Numbered from the stretch's first letter, positions 16,218 to 25,229 are shown. The stretch: DNA of 36,327 bases from Gemmatimonadota bacterium (GCA_021324775.1 JAJPIM010000019.1:1-36327); one strand, 5' to 3'. Made by a program: numbers and translations. Notes: a model not told the origin generated them from the letters alone.

Positions 16218-18590
16218 CTACAGCCCGATGCCCACGAGGACGACGCCGTTGTCGCCCACGACGTAGACATTCTGCGCGGCGGTGCCGTAGATCGCACGGA
16301 ACGCCGACGTCACCGGGACCGCGAGGGGAAGCCAATTCGATCCGTCGAAGTGGAGGACCGAGCCGCCATCGCCTACGAGATAGGAATCGGTGGGCGATGT
16401 ATTCCACGTACCGTGGAAATTAGTCAGCGTGCCAGTCGTCGCGGCCGGCAGGTTGAGCGTCATGCCACTCGAGAGGCGGTAGACGACACCTGAGTCGCCG
16501 CCCACCCATACATTGGTGGGTGCCGTCCCGAACACCGACTGCAGGCCTTTGGAGTTCGCCGGCGAGAATGTCAGTGTCCGCCAGCCGGAGCCGCCCGGGT
16601 TGATGTAGGCGGTGCGGTCGTCGGCGACTGCGTAGTAGTTCTGCGTCGTCACGCCACCCCAGACACCGCGGAGATTGCCGGTGCCGGTGCGTGCCTGGAA
16701 CGACCATGACGAGCCATTCCAGTGCTCGACGAGCCCGCCGTTGCCGACGGCGTCGATGTTGTTGGCGCTGATGCCGAAGATGCTGTGGTAGCCCGTAGCG
16801 CCAGACGGCGGATTGACGACCGCCGTGCTCCAGGATCCGGTAAAGTGGGCGATGTTCCCCTGCTGTCCGACCGTGAACACATTCGTCGGGCCCGAGGCCC
16901 AGACAGCGGCCATCGAGTCATCGTCGGCAACGTAGGCATTCGTCCAGGTGGTGCCGTCGAAGTGCAGGATCGTACCGATCGTACTGGCCCAGACATCCGT
17001 TGCGCTAGTGGCGAAGACCCCGCGGATCGGCAGGCCGCTCTGGTTGGAGAGCGTGAACTGCCCGCTGGCGACCGAGAGGAATGAACCGCCTACGCCGACC
17101 GCCCAGAGCGTCGAGCCGGCGGTGCCGGACGAGATGGACGTGATCAGGAAACCGGACTTACGTGCGACCGTGCTCCACGCGGTGCCGTTGTAGTGCTGCG
17201 TGACGCCGGAGGCGCCGACGACCCAGACGTCGGATGGGCCGGTGCCGCCGAAGCCAGACAGCGTGTGGCCCGTGCCGCTCGACTGCACCGACCACGTGCT
17301 GCCGTTGAAGTGCACGACGGTGCCGAGCCCGCCCCCGGCGAACACATTCGTCGCCGACGTACCCCAGACCGTGAGGAGCGGCTCAGTCGTTGGTGAGGTG
17401 GCCTGTGACCAGAAGCTCCCATTGAAGAAGAGGATCTGGCCGTCGTCGCCGACCATCCAGACGTGCGATGCATCGGAGCCCCACACCGAGTGGAGATTGC
17501 CGGACACCGCGAAGGGGAAACTGATCTGGGACCACGACGACCCATTGTAGTGGTAGCCGATGCCGCCGTTGGCACTCGCGTAATAGTTGGCCGGTGCGCT
17601 GCCCCAGACGCCGGTGAAATTGACCGCACTGTTGAGCGCAGTGCGCCGCCAGCTCGATCCGTTCCAGTGCGCGGTGGAGCCCAATCCGCCCACCGTCCAC
17701 ACGTCGGTGCCGGATGTGCCGAATACGCTGTAGTAGTTCGCGAAGGCGAGCCCGGTGATCGGCTGCGACCATGCCGTGCCGTTGTAGTGAACGATCGTGT
17801 TGTTGATTCCGACGGCCCAGACGTCGCTGGCCGTGTTGCGCCACACCGACTCCAGCTCGTTGGACGTGACGCCCTGGCGAAGCACCTGCCACCGCAGCAC
17901 ACTGTTTTGCGCGGGGACGGCGGCGTCTACCTCGACCGAGAAGTTGAGGCCAGTGACGCCCGGGGCGAACAGGAACTGCCAATTCTCGACGGCGCTCGTC
18001 GCGCCAGCCGGGATGAACGGGGTGTACTCGAAAAACGGAACAGTGTCGCCCTGAAAGACGCCGACGCCGGACGGATTGGCGACGGTGACCACGCCGCTTC
18101 CGCCTGACGCGAACGGACCTGACGAGAAGAACGCGCGCACGGCGGTGGAGTCGGTGGTGCTGCCGTCCGTGGTCCCGATCGGCTGTGCGAGCAGGTTGGT
18201 GATGCTGGCGTTCAGCGAGAAAATGCGCGTCACACTGTCGAACGCCGGGCTCGAGATATTCAGCTCGACGTTGACCGTTTGCTTGCCGAGGATGACATCC
18301 GACGCCTTGACGCGGCCACCGCCATTGGCGGCGGTGCGCGTGCAGACGGCCGTGGGTGCCGCGTGGGATCCGGCGGGCGCGAGGCGCGCCGTGCAGAAGA
18401 ACGATCCGCGCACCGCGCGTGGACTCAGCGTGGACATCGCGCGCGTGCCGGCGGACATGGGTAGTGGTCCGTCGTTGCAGGCGACAAAGAGCGCGGCTGC
18501 GAGGATGCCTGCCAGTGTGCCCGCGCGGACGACTGTCCGGCTGCGGCGCATATGGTGCATTTGCAAGTTCGCCGACGCGCTAACTGACAT
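16218..18590 (-). CDS. Lipoprotein with 14 propeller-like repeats
   Basis: 790 residues from ATG 18590. The frame is open to 18938, but GGAGG (18600-18604) nine bases upstream of 18590 and a lipoprotein signal peptide (LAAALFVAC, then NDG) choose this start. Residues about 40-270 are a less regular beta-rich domain. From about 275 to the end there are 14 units of 33-40 residues following the pattern hydrophobic-x-x-VWG-S/T-x-x-x-x-VW-V-G-x-x-G-x-x-x-H-(Y/F/W)-N-G-(S/T)-x-W-S. This pattern resembles Ycf48-like and kelch-like propellers found in surface proteins of environmental bacteria. Fourteen units would fit two seven-bladed propellers, which is inference. It is the first gene of the minus-strand run with the kinase, nucleotidyltransferase and PqqD. 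Confidence 0.88.
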   Translation of the reverse strand: MSVSASANLQMHHMRRSRTVVRAGTLAGILAAALFVACNDGPLPMSAGTRAMSTLSPRAVRGSFFCTARLAPAGSHAAPTAVCTRTAANGGGRVKASDVILGKQTVNVELNISSPAFDSVTRIFSLNASITNLLAQPIGTTDGSTTDSTAVRAFFSSGPFASGGSGVVTVANPSGVGVFQGDTVPFFEYTPFIPAGATSAVENWQFLFAPGVTGLNFSVEVDAAVPAQNSVLRWQVLRQGVTSNELESVWRNTASDVWAVGINNTIVHYNGTAWSQPITGLAFANYYSVFGTSGTDVWTVGGLGSTAHWNGSSWRRTALNSAVNFTGVWGSAPANYYASANGGIGYHYNGSSWSQISFPFAVSGNLHSVWGSDASHVWMVGDDGQILFFNGSFWSQATSPTTEPLLTVWGTSATNVFAGGGLGTVVHFNGSTWSVQSSGTGHTLSGFGGTGPSDVWVVGASGVTQHYNGTAWSTVARKSGFLITSISSGTAGSTLWAVGVGGSFLSVASGQFTLSNQSGLPIRGVFATSATDVWASTIGTILHFDGTTWTNAYVADDDSMAAVWASGPTNVFTVGQQGNIAHFTGSWSTAVVNPPSGATGYHSIFGISANNIDAVGNGGLVEHWNGSSWSFQARTGTGNLRGVWGGVTTQNYYAVADDRTAYINPGGSGWRTLTFSPANSKGLQSVFGTAPTNVWVGGDSGVVYRLSSGMTLNLPAATTGTLTNFHGTWNTSPTDSYLVGDGGSVLHFDGSNWLPLAVPVTSAFRAIYGTAAQNVYVVGDNGVVLVGIGL

Positions 18591-18763
18591 GCTGGTCGTC
18601 CTCCAGGGGCGCGAAAAAAGAGCTGCAACGAGTACAGACCGGCCGAGGAACCGGCCGGAGATACGCGAAGCGGCCATGAACGCATGCCGCATCGTCATTA
18701 AGATTCGGCTAAGTCCGTGGCGCTGGAAGCCCGTATAAGGTACGGGCCGGTTAGGGCCGGCTT

Positions 18764-18779
18764 GGTGATATACGTCACA
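18764..18779. promoter_or_regulatory. CRP/FNR-like inverted repeat between divergent genes
   Basis: GGTGA (18764-18768), six bases, TCACA (18775-18779). On the minus strand it reads TGTGA-N6-TCACC, one base away from the CRP half-site consensus TGTGA-N6-TCACA. It lies in the 263-bp gap between the propeller lipoprotein (start 18590) and the HD hydrolase (start 18854 or 18908), where a regulator could act on both. Based on sequence pattern only; no CRP gene is in the window. Confidence 0.5.
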
Positions 18780-18853
18780 AATTTCTGCCACCTCGACGAC
18801 AAACACCTGATTCCAGTGGCACCGAATTCGGCTATCCTGGCCGATCTTTCCAG

Positions 18854-19525
18854 GTGACCAAACGGGGTGACCATCGGGCACGCTGGCATCGCACCGGCCA
18901 GCCGTCATTGACGACACGTCAGCCGGACACGCAAACATTGGAAAATCCTCATTTTTCGAGCCGCGACGATGCGCTCACCATCGTTCACGAGTACACTGCC
19001 AGCGAGTCTCTCCGGAAGCACATGCTGGCCGTTGAAGCCGCGATGCGGGCGTACGCCGCGCGCTTCGGGGAGGACCCCGACCGGTGGGGGCTGGCGGGGT
19101 TGCTTCACGACTTCGATTACGAGCGGTTTCCGAACGCTGCGCAGTCGGCGACCGAGGAGCATCCGTCTGCCGGTGTGGCGATCCTCCGGAGCCGCGGCTA
19201 CCCCGAGGACGTGCTCCGGTCGATCCTTGGCCACGCCCGGTACACTGGTGTCCCGCGGGATACTCGGATGGCCAAGGCGCTGTTCGCGGTCGACGAGCTG
19301 ACGGGACTGATCACGGCATCGGCGCTGGTGCGCCCGTCGAAGAGCGTGATCGATCTGGATGCGCGGTCCGTGCGCAAGAAGATGAAGGACAAGGCATTCG
19401 CGCGAGGTGTGAGCCGCGAGGATGTGGAGCTCGGCGCGAGCGAACTGGGTGTCGATCTGGACGAGCACATCCAGTTCGTGATCGGCGCGATGCGGGGCAT
19501 CGCGCCCGCGCTCGGGTTAGGGTAG
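18854..19525 (+). CDS. HD-domain hydrolase
   Basis: Up to 223 residues from GTG 18854; TTG 18908 (residue 19) may be the true start, as the first 30 residues look atypical. The HD domain has His56 (ESLRKHMLAVE), His85-Asp86 (GLLHDFDYERFP), His103 (EEHPSAG) and His127 (ILGHARY), and DELTGLITA further on. This is the pattern of the HDIG-type predicted hydrolases found as stand-alone proteins in many bacteria. They are thought to act on phosphate esters or nucleotides, but the substrate is unknown. The metallophosphoesterase gene starts 4 bp after the stop, so the two are very likely co-transcribed. Confidence 0.85.
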   Translation: MTKRGDHRARWHRTGQPSLTTRQPDTQTLENPHFSSRDDALTIVHEYTASESLRKHMLAVEAAMRAYAARFGEDPDRWGLAGLLHDFDYERFPNAAQSATEEHPSAGVAILRSRGYPEDVLRSILGHARYTGVPRDTRMAKALFAVDELTGLITASALVRPSKSVIDLDARSVRKKMKDKAFARGVSREDVELGASELGVDLDEHIQFVIGAMRGIAPALGLG

Positions 19526-19529
19526 CTCG

Positions 19530-20744
19530 ATGCCGCGCCGCCGGCCCGGGCGAACGTTTGCTGTTCGCGCCGCGCTGTACTATCTGCTCTGCTGGTCGGT
19601 GATCGGGTGGGTGGTTCCCGCTACGACCGCGGGCCGGTGGTTCGTGCTGGCACTCGCCTTGGCCACCACGGCGCCGCTGGTCGCGTTCATCGTACGTGGC
19701 GGGTGGCGCGCGTATCCGACGGCGGCGTTCCGGCTTCTCGTGATCCGGCCGATCCTGTACACACAGCTCCTTCTCCCGCTGGTCGCGGGCGGGTCGCTGC
19801 TCGGATTGGTGGTGGGCACGGTGCTCGGTCACAGCGTCGATGGCGGGCGCCTGGGTGCCGAGATCGTGTTTGGCGTGATGGGCGTGCTACTCACGGCCGG
19901 CTACATCGGGTCGGCGCGACTCGTGCGGCGTCCGGTGAACGTAACCGTTCCGGGGTTGCCTGCGCCGTGGGATGGCGTGCGGATCGCGCAGATCTCGGAT
20001 CTCCATGTCGGGCCGCACACGCCGCGCCGGTTTCTCGCGCGGATCGCGGACACCATCGCCGCGCTCGAGCCGGACCTGATCGCGATCACGGGTGATCTCG
20101 TGGATGACCGGGCCGAGGATGTCGTGCATTTCGCGGCGGCGGTGGGCGGGTTGCAGGCGCCGCTCGGCGTGTACCTGATTCCCGGGAACCACGACGTGTA
20201 TGCGGGATGGGAAGACGTCGAGCCGCAACTGCGCGCGATGCTGCCCAACGCGACCCTGCTCGTGAACGACGCGCGCATCCTGACGCGTGGCGGCGCGTCG
20301 ATCGCCGTTGCCGGCACCGGCGATCCAGCAGGCCGCCACGGGCCAGCCGGCGTGGCGCCGGACATCGATCGCGCGCTGAGTGCGGTGCCACCCGGCACGA
20401 CCACGATTGCGCTGGCGCACAATCCCGCATTGTGGCCGGCGCTGGCGGAGCGCGGCGTCGCGCTGACATTGAGCGGGCACACGCACTGGGGGCAGTTTGC
20501 GCTGCCGCGGCTCGGGTGGAGCCTCGCGAGCCCATTTCTGGCGCGCGCGATGGGTGCGCACAGCGAAGGCGATTCGCTGTTGTACATCAATCCGGGGACG
20601 GGGTATTGGGGCCTGCCATTCCGGATCGGGGCTGGCCCGGAAGTCACGCTGATCACCTTGCGGCGCGGAGCGCCGGCGGCGATCGCGGCCGGTCATGCGA
20701 CTGGCCGGGCGGTTCCGGTGCAGCCCGCGTTCGCCGCGGATTGA
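19530..20744 (+). CDS. Membrane-anchored metallophosphoesterase (YkuE/YaeI-like)
   Basis: 404 residues from ATG 19530. The first about 135 residues hold four hydrophobic helices. The rest is a calcineurin-like phosphoesterase with all metal-binding motifs: ISDLHVG, ITGDLVDD, PGNHDVY, ALAHNP and LSGHTHWGQ. INPGTGYWG near the end is typical of the YkuE/YaeI group, which includes UDP-2,3-diacylglucosamine and phospholipid-related phosphatases. The exact substrate cannot be told. It is coupled to the HD hydrolase gene four bases upstream. Confidence 0.92.
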   Translation: MPRRRPGRTFAVRAALYYLLCWSVIGWVVPATTAGRWFVLALALATTAPLVAFIVRGGWRAYPTAAFRLLVIRPILYTQLLLPLVAGGSLLGLVVGTVLGHSVDGGRLGAEIVFGVMGVLLTAGYIGSARLVRRPVNVTVPGLPAPWDGVRIAQISDLHVGPHTPRRFLARIADTIAALEPDLIAITGDLVDDRAEDVVHFAAAVGGLQAPLGVYLIPGNHDVYAGWEDVEPQLRAMLPNATLLVNDARILTRGGASIAVAGTGDPAGRHGPAGVAPDIDRALSAVPPGTTTIALAHNPALWPALAERGVALTLSGHTHWGQFALPRLGWSLASPFLARAMGAHSEGDSLLYINPGTGYWGLPFRIGAGPEVTLITLRRGAPAAIAAGHATGRAVPVQPAFAAD

Positions 20745-20986
20745 GCAAGGGCCGGGTCGCGATCGGCGCAGTTAGCGGCCTTCAGCGCACCAGGGCAATC
20801 CGTGGCCTGGGGCTCCAGGTTGCGCGGCGTTGGCAACTATTCGTGGGCAAAACTCATATCACGCCGAGTGGCTAACGTCCAGCCCGTTGGGCGGCGGTGG
20901 TCACGCCCATTCGCCCGGGCCTTGCCTGCCCAGGGCGGCTCCCGTTTCCTTGGGGGCGGGGAGGTACTCATAAAGGCGGAGGAGCG

Positions 20987-21298
20987 ATGTATCTCATCAG
21001 AGAAGTCATGTACTGCAAGCCGGGCAAGGTCCGCCCGATGGTGGAGAAGTTTCTCGCAATGTCGAAGCTTGGTGAGAAGGTCGGAATGCCTCGGATGCGG
21101 GTCATGACGGATTTCTGCGCCGAGCAGTACTGGACGGTCGTGGCGGAGATGGAGGTGCCGAGCGTTCAGGCGTTCGAAGAGATGATGAGCAAGCCGCAGG
21201 GCTCCGCGAAGGACCTGAAGAAGATCGAGGAGGTCATGGAGGGGTACCACGATCTCGTGGATCACGGGAAGCGGGAGATTTACAAGGTCGAGGGCTGA
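20987..21298 (+). CDS. Small dimeric alpha/beta-barrel-like protein, 103 residues
   Basis: ATG 20987 is preceded by GGCGGAGGAGCG, a strong SD, and the frame before it (from 20897) looks non-coding. The product begins MYLIREVMYCKPGKVRPMVE and has the strand-helix layout of ABM/NIPSNAP-type ferredoxin-like barrels: a first strand with REVMYCKPGK, a helix with MVEKFLAMSKL, then MRVMTDFCAEQYWTVVAEME and a C-terminal helix. Such proteins bind haem or small aromatic molecules or act as monooxygenases; no specific ligand can be named. It stands alone, with about 240 bp before it and 300 bp after it. Confidence 0.75.
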   Translation: MYLIREVMYCKPGKVRPMVEKFLAMSKLGEKVGMPRMRVMTDFCAEQYWTVVAEMEVPSVQAFEEMMSKPQGSAKDLKKIEEVMEGYHDLVDHGKREIYKVEG

Positions 21299-21349
21299 CC
21301 GAAGCTGACCGAAAAGGGCCACTGGCCGCGGTGGGACGGCAACCGCAGA

Positions 21350-21379
21350 GGGCCGGTCGCGGCCGGCCCCTATCAGGGA
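21350..21379 (+). repeat. Family A palindrome copy 2 (REP-like)
   Basis: GGGCCGG (21350-21356) and CCGGCCC (21363-21369) pair around TCGCGG; the following bases are CCTATCAGGG, one change from copies 1 and 3. A half copy (CGACCGGCCCCTACAGGG) lies about 190 bp downstream. Confidence 0.7.
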
Positions 21380-21563
21380 CGGATTGGTGCGGCACCGATG
21401 GTTGGGAAGTCGGGCCGGGATGTTGGCCGTGGCATCCGTCCGGGGCCGTTGCCCCACAAGGCGACCTACGGTTCGCGAACGGCCCGGCTGCGTAAGCCAC
21501 GGGCATCTGGGCGCGGTCACCGAGTAGGCAGAGCGGTTCCCGACCGGCCCCTACAGGGCTCGG

Positions 21564-21592
21564 CTGACGGGTGGGGGGTGGGTCGCTATAAT
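21564..21592 (+). promoter_or_regulatory. Predicted leaderless promoter of the CHAD gene
   Basis: A perfect -10 box TATAAT (21587-21592) is preceded, 17 bases upstream, by CTGACG (21564-21569), four of six matches to TTGACA. With normal spacing transcription would start at 21599, the A of the ATG. No Shine-Dalgarno sequence lies before that ATG, which fits a leaderless transcript. Confidence 0.6.
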
Positions 21593-21598
21593 CCCCTG

Positions 21599-22942
21599 AT
21601 GGACGAAGTAGATTCGCCGCCGCCGGCTGAGCAGTTGCTCGCGCTCCCGGTGGACGAGGGGTGCAGACGGGTGGCGCTGGCGCTGCTGGCTTCGACCGTC
21701 GCGGCACGGGTGCGGCTGGACGATCCCGATGACCGGACTGCGCTCCACGACTTCCGCGTCGCGCTCCGGCGGTTCCGTACCTGGCTTCGGGCATACAAGC
21801 CCTATCTCGCTGGCAGCGTCCGCAAGAAAGACTGGCGGCGGCTGCGCGACATCTCGCGGATGGCCGGTGTCTGCCGCGACAACGAAGTACACGTGGCATG
21901 GATCCGCGACGTCGAGGAGTCGCTGAAGACCCGCGAGCGTCCGGGCGGTGAGTGGCTCCTGCATCAGGTCGCGGAGCGGCAGCGTGATACTGATGCCGGG
22001 TTCCGGTCGATGCTCGACGACAAGTTCGGCCGGACGACCGAGTCGGTCGGCGAGGACCTGGCCGTGTACGACCGGCGCATCGACCTTCGGGATCCCGTGC
22101 CCTCGCGGAAATTCGCCGCCGCGGCCGCGCCGCTGGTCCTGTCTCAGGCCACCGCGCTCGGCGACCGGCTTGCCGCGATCGAGACGATCCAGGATCAAGC
22201 GGTCGCGCATTCGGCGCGGCTCGCGGCCAAGCGGCTGCGGTATCTGCTCGAGCCGATCGCGGCTGGTGTCGAGGGTGCCCCGGCCCTCGTGAAGCGGCTC
22301 CGGCATCTGCAGGATACGATCGGTGAGATGCACGACGTGCATGTCATGGCAGAAGAAGTGATCGAGGCGGCGGAGCGAGCCGGGGCCGAGCAGACGCGGC
22401 GAGTCGCGACAGCACTACTGGAGGGTGAAGCGGACCCGGAGGCGCAGCGCGAGCATGCGCGGGATCCACGTCCAGGACTGCTGGCGATCGCGACGCAACT
22501 TCGCCGCCGGGGCGAGGCCGCGTTCTCGGAGCTGCAGACTCGGTGGCTTGGCGAGCATGCCCCCGATCTGACTGACAGCGCGCGGGCCATCGTCGCGCGG
22601 CTCACGGCAGACCCGCCCGCTGCGCCGCGCGCGGTGGCCGGGGATAAGCCGGCGGAGAAGCCGGTCGAAACAGGCGCGGATCTGCGTCCTGGCGCCCGTG
22701 CGAGTGCACCGGCCGCGGCGCCCACGCCCCAGCACGATCGTCCTAAGGCGCCCGCGCCGGCCGCGGCCCATCCGGCACCGCCGGCCGCCGCACATCCAAC
22801 TCCTCACACCGCAGCGCATGCCGCGCCGCCGCCAGCGGCACGTTCGGCTGACACGCGGCCCGAGAACAGCCCGCGGCCGGCTGCGGCCCCGAGCGCACCA
22901 CCGCGCCCGGGACCGCAGAACGTGGAGCGGCCTACCGGCTAG
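21599..22942 (+). CDS. CHAD-domain protein with Pro/Ala-rich tail
   Basis: 447 residues from ATG 21599. Residues about 20-310 form a CHAD domain with its conserved basic and histidine helices: ALHDFRVALRRFRTWLRAY, RDISRMAGVCRDNEVH, AHSARLAAKRLRYLLEPI and LRHLQDTIGEMHDVHVM. CHAD domains bind inorganic polyphosphate. From about 350 the protein is low-complexity, rich in Pro, Ala and His (for example PAAAHPTPHTAAHAAPPPA), and probably disordered. No CYTH triphosphatase or polyphosphate kinase is nearby, so this is a stand-alone CHAD protein. The stop overlaps the convergent M28 peptidase gene by 11 bp. Expression is likely leaderless. Confidence 0.92.
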   Translation: MDEVDSPPPAEQLLALPVDEGCRRVALALLASTVAARVRLDDPDDRTALHDFRVALRRFRTWLRAYKPYLAGSVRKKDWRRLRDISRMAGVCRDNEVHVAWIRDVEESLKTRERPGGEWLLHQVAERQRDTDAGFRSMLDDKFGRTTESVGEDLAVYDRRIDLRDPVPSRKFAAAAAPLVLSQATALGDRLAAIETIQDQAVAHSARLAAKRLRYLLEPIAAGVEGAPALVKRLRHLQDTIGEMHDVHVMAEEVIEAAERAGAEQTRRVATALLEGEADPEAQREHARDPRPGLLAIATQLRRRGEAAFSELQTRWLGEHAPDLTDSARAIVARLTADPPAAPRAVAGDKPAEKPVETGADLRPGARASAPAAAPTPQHDRPKAPAPAAAHPAPPAAAHPTPHTAAHAAPPPAARSADTRPENSPRPAAAPSAPPRPGPQNVERPTG

Positions 22943-25229
22943 CCGCCGCCTTGAGCTCCTGCGCCGCGCGATTCACGAGCGCGGCTTCCGCCTGGAGCAC
23001 TTCGCCTACCCGGACGATCTGCGCGTCGGCATCAGTCCATTGATGTTGTTCGATCGCCTCGCGCACGCCGGGCACGGTCTTCACGCCGTAGCCCGTGTAC
23101 AGGCCCGGCGCATAGATGAGATGCTGGTACCACGGCCGGCCGGGCAGGCCTTGCGGCGAGGTGAGTGCGCGCTCGCTCTGCACGAGCGTGGGATTGACGC
23201 TCGCCACGGCCGGCGATGCGAGGGCCGCGCCATCGTTCGCTTCGGCCGCCGTGACTGCTTGCGAGTACGCCGTCGCGGCGCGTGACAGCGCTTCGGCGCC
23301 GTTCTGGAGTGGAGCGAAATCCAGGTGCGGCGCGAGGGGAATCGTATCGGGCGCGAGCGTCGGGCGGCGCGGGTCGCTCGTAGCGGCGAACACGCCATCT
23401 CGGACCTCGCGATTCAGCTCTGCGATCGAGTCCGCCTCGTGCTTCGCGAGCGTGTCGAGCTGGCCCACATATTGATTGATGGTCTCGGACAGGCCCGTGA
23501 AGTCGTAGGGGATGAGTTGTGCATCGGCGAGCCGCATGACCGCGGTGCCGACGGTCTGCGCGAGCGCGCGTCCGTACACGAAGTTCGTGTCGGAGAAATG
23601 GGTGTACCAGTAGAAGTCGTCGTAGATCGAGTGATAGACGCCGGTCTGATCCTCGCCGCCGTAGCCGATGTTGGTGGACGCGATGCCGGCGTGCTGCAGG
23701 AAGGGTGAATAGTCTGATCCGGAGCCCAGCGCGTCGATGTGCAGATTCGCCCGTGTGCGAACGTCGGCGCGCTGGCTCGCCGACGTGGCGCCGGCCAGTT
23801 GCAGCGCCTGCAGCCGCTTCCACACGGATTCGTGCGTTTCGGGGTCGTCGATGTCGCGGGCCACGCCATTCAGGAACGCTTCGAGAACGTGCGAGCCGCC
23901 GAGGTTCAGAAAGCCGCGTCCATTGCCATCGGTGTTGAAGTACGCGACCGCGTGCTTCCGCAGCTCATCCTCGTGAGTTTCCACCCATTCCGTGGATCCC
24001 AGGAGTCCTGGCTCCTCGCCATCCCAGGCGCAGTAGATGATCGTGCGGCGCGGGTGCCAGCCTTTGGCGACGAGGGCGCCGAGTGCGCGCGCTTCCTCGA
24101 GGAGTGCGACCTGGCCCGCGAGCGGATCATCGGCGCCGTTCACCCACGCGTCGTGGTGATTGCCACGTATGACCCACTCGTCCGGCGCCGTCGCGCCCGG
24201 AATGCGCGCGATGACGTCGTAGAGCGTCTTGGAGCCCCAGTTGGATTTGAGGTGCAGGTGTACCTTGGCTGGGCCGGGGCCCATGCGGTACGTAATGGGG
24301 AGCGCGCCGCGCCATTCGCGAGGGACGACCGGTCCATCCATCGCCGCGAGAAGCGGCTGGGCGTCACCATAGGAGATCGGCAGCACCGGGATCTTGGTGA
24401 GAACCGTGACGTCCTTGAGGTCGAGGCGCTTGGCGTCCTTGGTCGCGCCGACGCCTGGCGTCAGCGGATCACCCGGATGGATCTCCATCTCCATGACACT
24501 GCCGCGCTGCACGCCCTCGGCCGGCCGCATCGCGCCTTTGGGAAAGACCGCGCCCTCCGCGTAGCCGTCGTCGCGCGGATCAGAGTAGATGAGACAGCCG
24601 ACGGCGCCGTGCTCCGCGGCGACCTTGGGCTTGATGCCGCGCCACGAGCCGCCGTAGCGCGCGATGACGATCGCGCCTTTGACACTTACGCCGTGGCGGG
24701 CCAGAATCGCGTAGTCGGCAGGTACGCCGTAGTTGACGTAGACGATCGGCGCGGTGACATCGCCGTCGATCGAGTAGACGTTGTAGGTCGGGAGCTGTTC
24801 GGACTGCTGCGCGGACGTCGGATCGCCCGCGACCGCGGGCTCGTGGAGGGCCAGGCGAAAGTGCGCCGGAGCCACCATCTCGACCGACCGCTCCAATGGC
24901 GTCGGGTACAGCACGTCGAACGACTCGATCTGTGCGCTGAGGCCGTACGACTTGAACTGCGCGAGAATCCACTCGGCGTTATCGCGATCATAGGCCGTGC
25001 CGACATTGTGGGGACGTGCGCTGAGGCGGCGCAGCGACTCGCGCAAGCGCGTGGGGTCCGGTATCGCCCGAAACTGCGTCTCCCAGTCGCGTTCCATACG
25101 GGAGGCGTCCGCGGAATAGCCGGCGAGAGTAGCATCTGGCCCGGCGGGTGGCGCCCAGCCGGCCAACACCGCGACGGAAAGAAGGAGCGGTGCGCCGCAG
25201 AGAGCGGCCCGTTTCCACGGAGCAGTCAT
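22932..25229 (-). CDS. Secreted M28 metallopeptidase, glutamate carboxypeptidase II-like
   Basis: 765 residues from ATG 25229 with an N-terminal signal or anchor (LLLSVAVLAGWAPP). Layout: N-terminal helix with ERDWETQFRAIPDP; a PA domain at about 140-300 (VNYGVPADYAILARHGVSVK, GAIVIARYGGSWRGIK); the M28 zinc peptidase core at about 330-580; and a transferrin receptor-like dimerisation domain at the end. The zinc and catalytic residues are present: GNHHDAW, GADDP, DGEEPG, FNTDGNG and VYHSIYD. It probably removes C-terminal residues from peptides outside the cytoplasm; substrate preference is unknown. On the coding strand the start codon is preceded directly by about 39 bases of C/T-rich sequence instead of an SD. 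Confidence 0.95.
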   Translation of the reverse strand: MTAPWKRAALCGAPLLLSVAVLAGWAPPAGPDATLAGYSADASRMERDWETQFRAIPDPTRLRESLRRLSARPHNVGTAYDRDNAEWILAQFKSYGLSAQIESFDVLYPTPLERSVEMVAPAHFRLALHEPAVAGDPTSAQQSEQLPTYNVYSIDGDVTAPIVYVNYGVPADYAILARHGVSVKGAIVIARYGGSWRGIKPKVAAEHGAVGCLIYSDPRDDGYAEGAVFPKGAMRPAEGVQRGSVMEMEIHPGDPLTPGVGATKDAKRLDLKDVTVLTKIPVLPISYGDAQPLLAAMDGPVVPREWRGALPITYRMGPGPAKVHLHLKSNWGSKTLYDVIARIPGATAPDEWVIRGNHHDAWVNGADDPLAGQVALLEEARALGALVAKGWHPRRTIIYCAWDGEEPGLLGSTEWVETHEDELRKHAVAYFNTDGNGRGFLNLGGSHVLEAFLNGVARDIDDPETHESVWKRLQALQLAGATSASQRADVRTRANLHIDALGSGSDYSPFLQHAGIASTNIGYGGEDQTGVYHSIYDDFYWYTHFSDTNFVYGRALAQTVGTAVMRLADAQLIPYDFTGLSETINQYVGQLDTLAKHEADSIAELNREVRDGVFAATSDPRRPTLAPDTIPLAPHLDFAPLQNGAEALSRAATAYSQAVTAAEANDGAALASPAVASVNPTLVQSERALTSPQGLPGRPWYQHLIYAPGLYTGYGVKTVPGVREAIEQHQWTDADAQIVRVGEVLQAEAALVNRAAQELKAAASR

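Larger units (their letters stand above)
21299..21598. other. Intergenic region with family A elements and the CHAD promoter
   Basis: No gene is seen in these 300 bases. They contain one full family A palindrome (21350-21379), one half copy with the CCGACCGGCCCCTACAGGG stretch (21541-21559), and the probable leaderless promoter of the CHAD gene at 21564-21592. The CHAD reading frame is open back to 21398, but that part crosses the repeats and is unlikely to be translated. Confidence 0.6.

Noticed and set aside
18591-18938. N-terminal extension of the propeller lipoprotein
   Set aside because: It precedes a complete lipoprotein signal with its own SD and overlaps the CRP-like site and the divergent gene.
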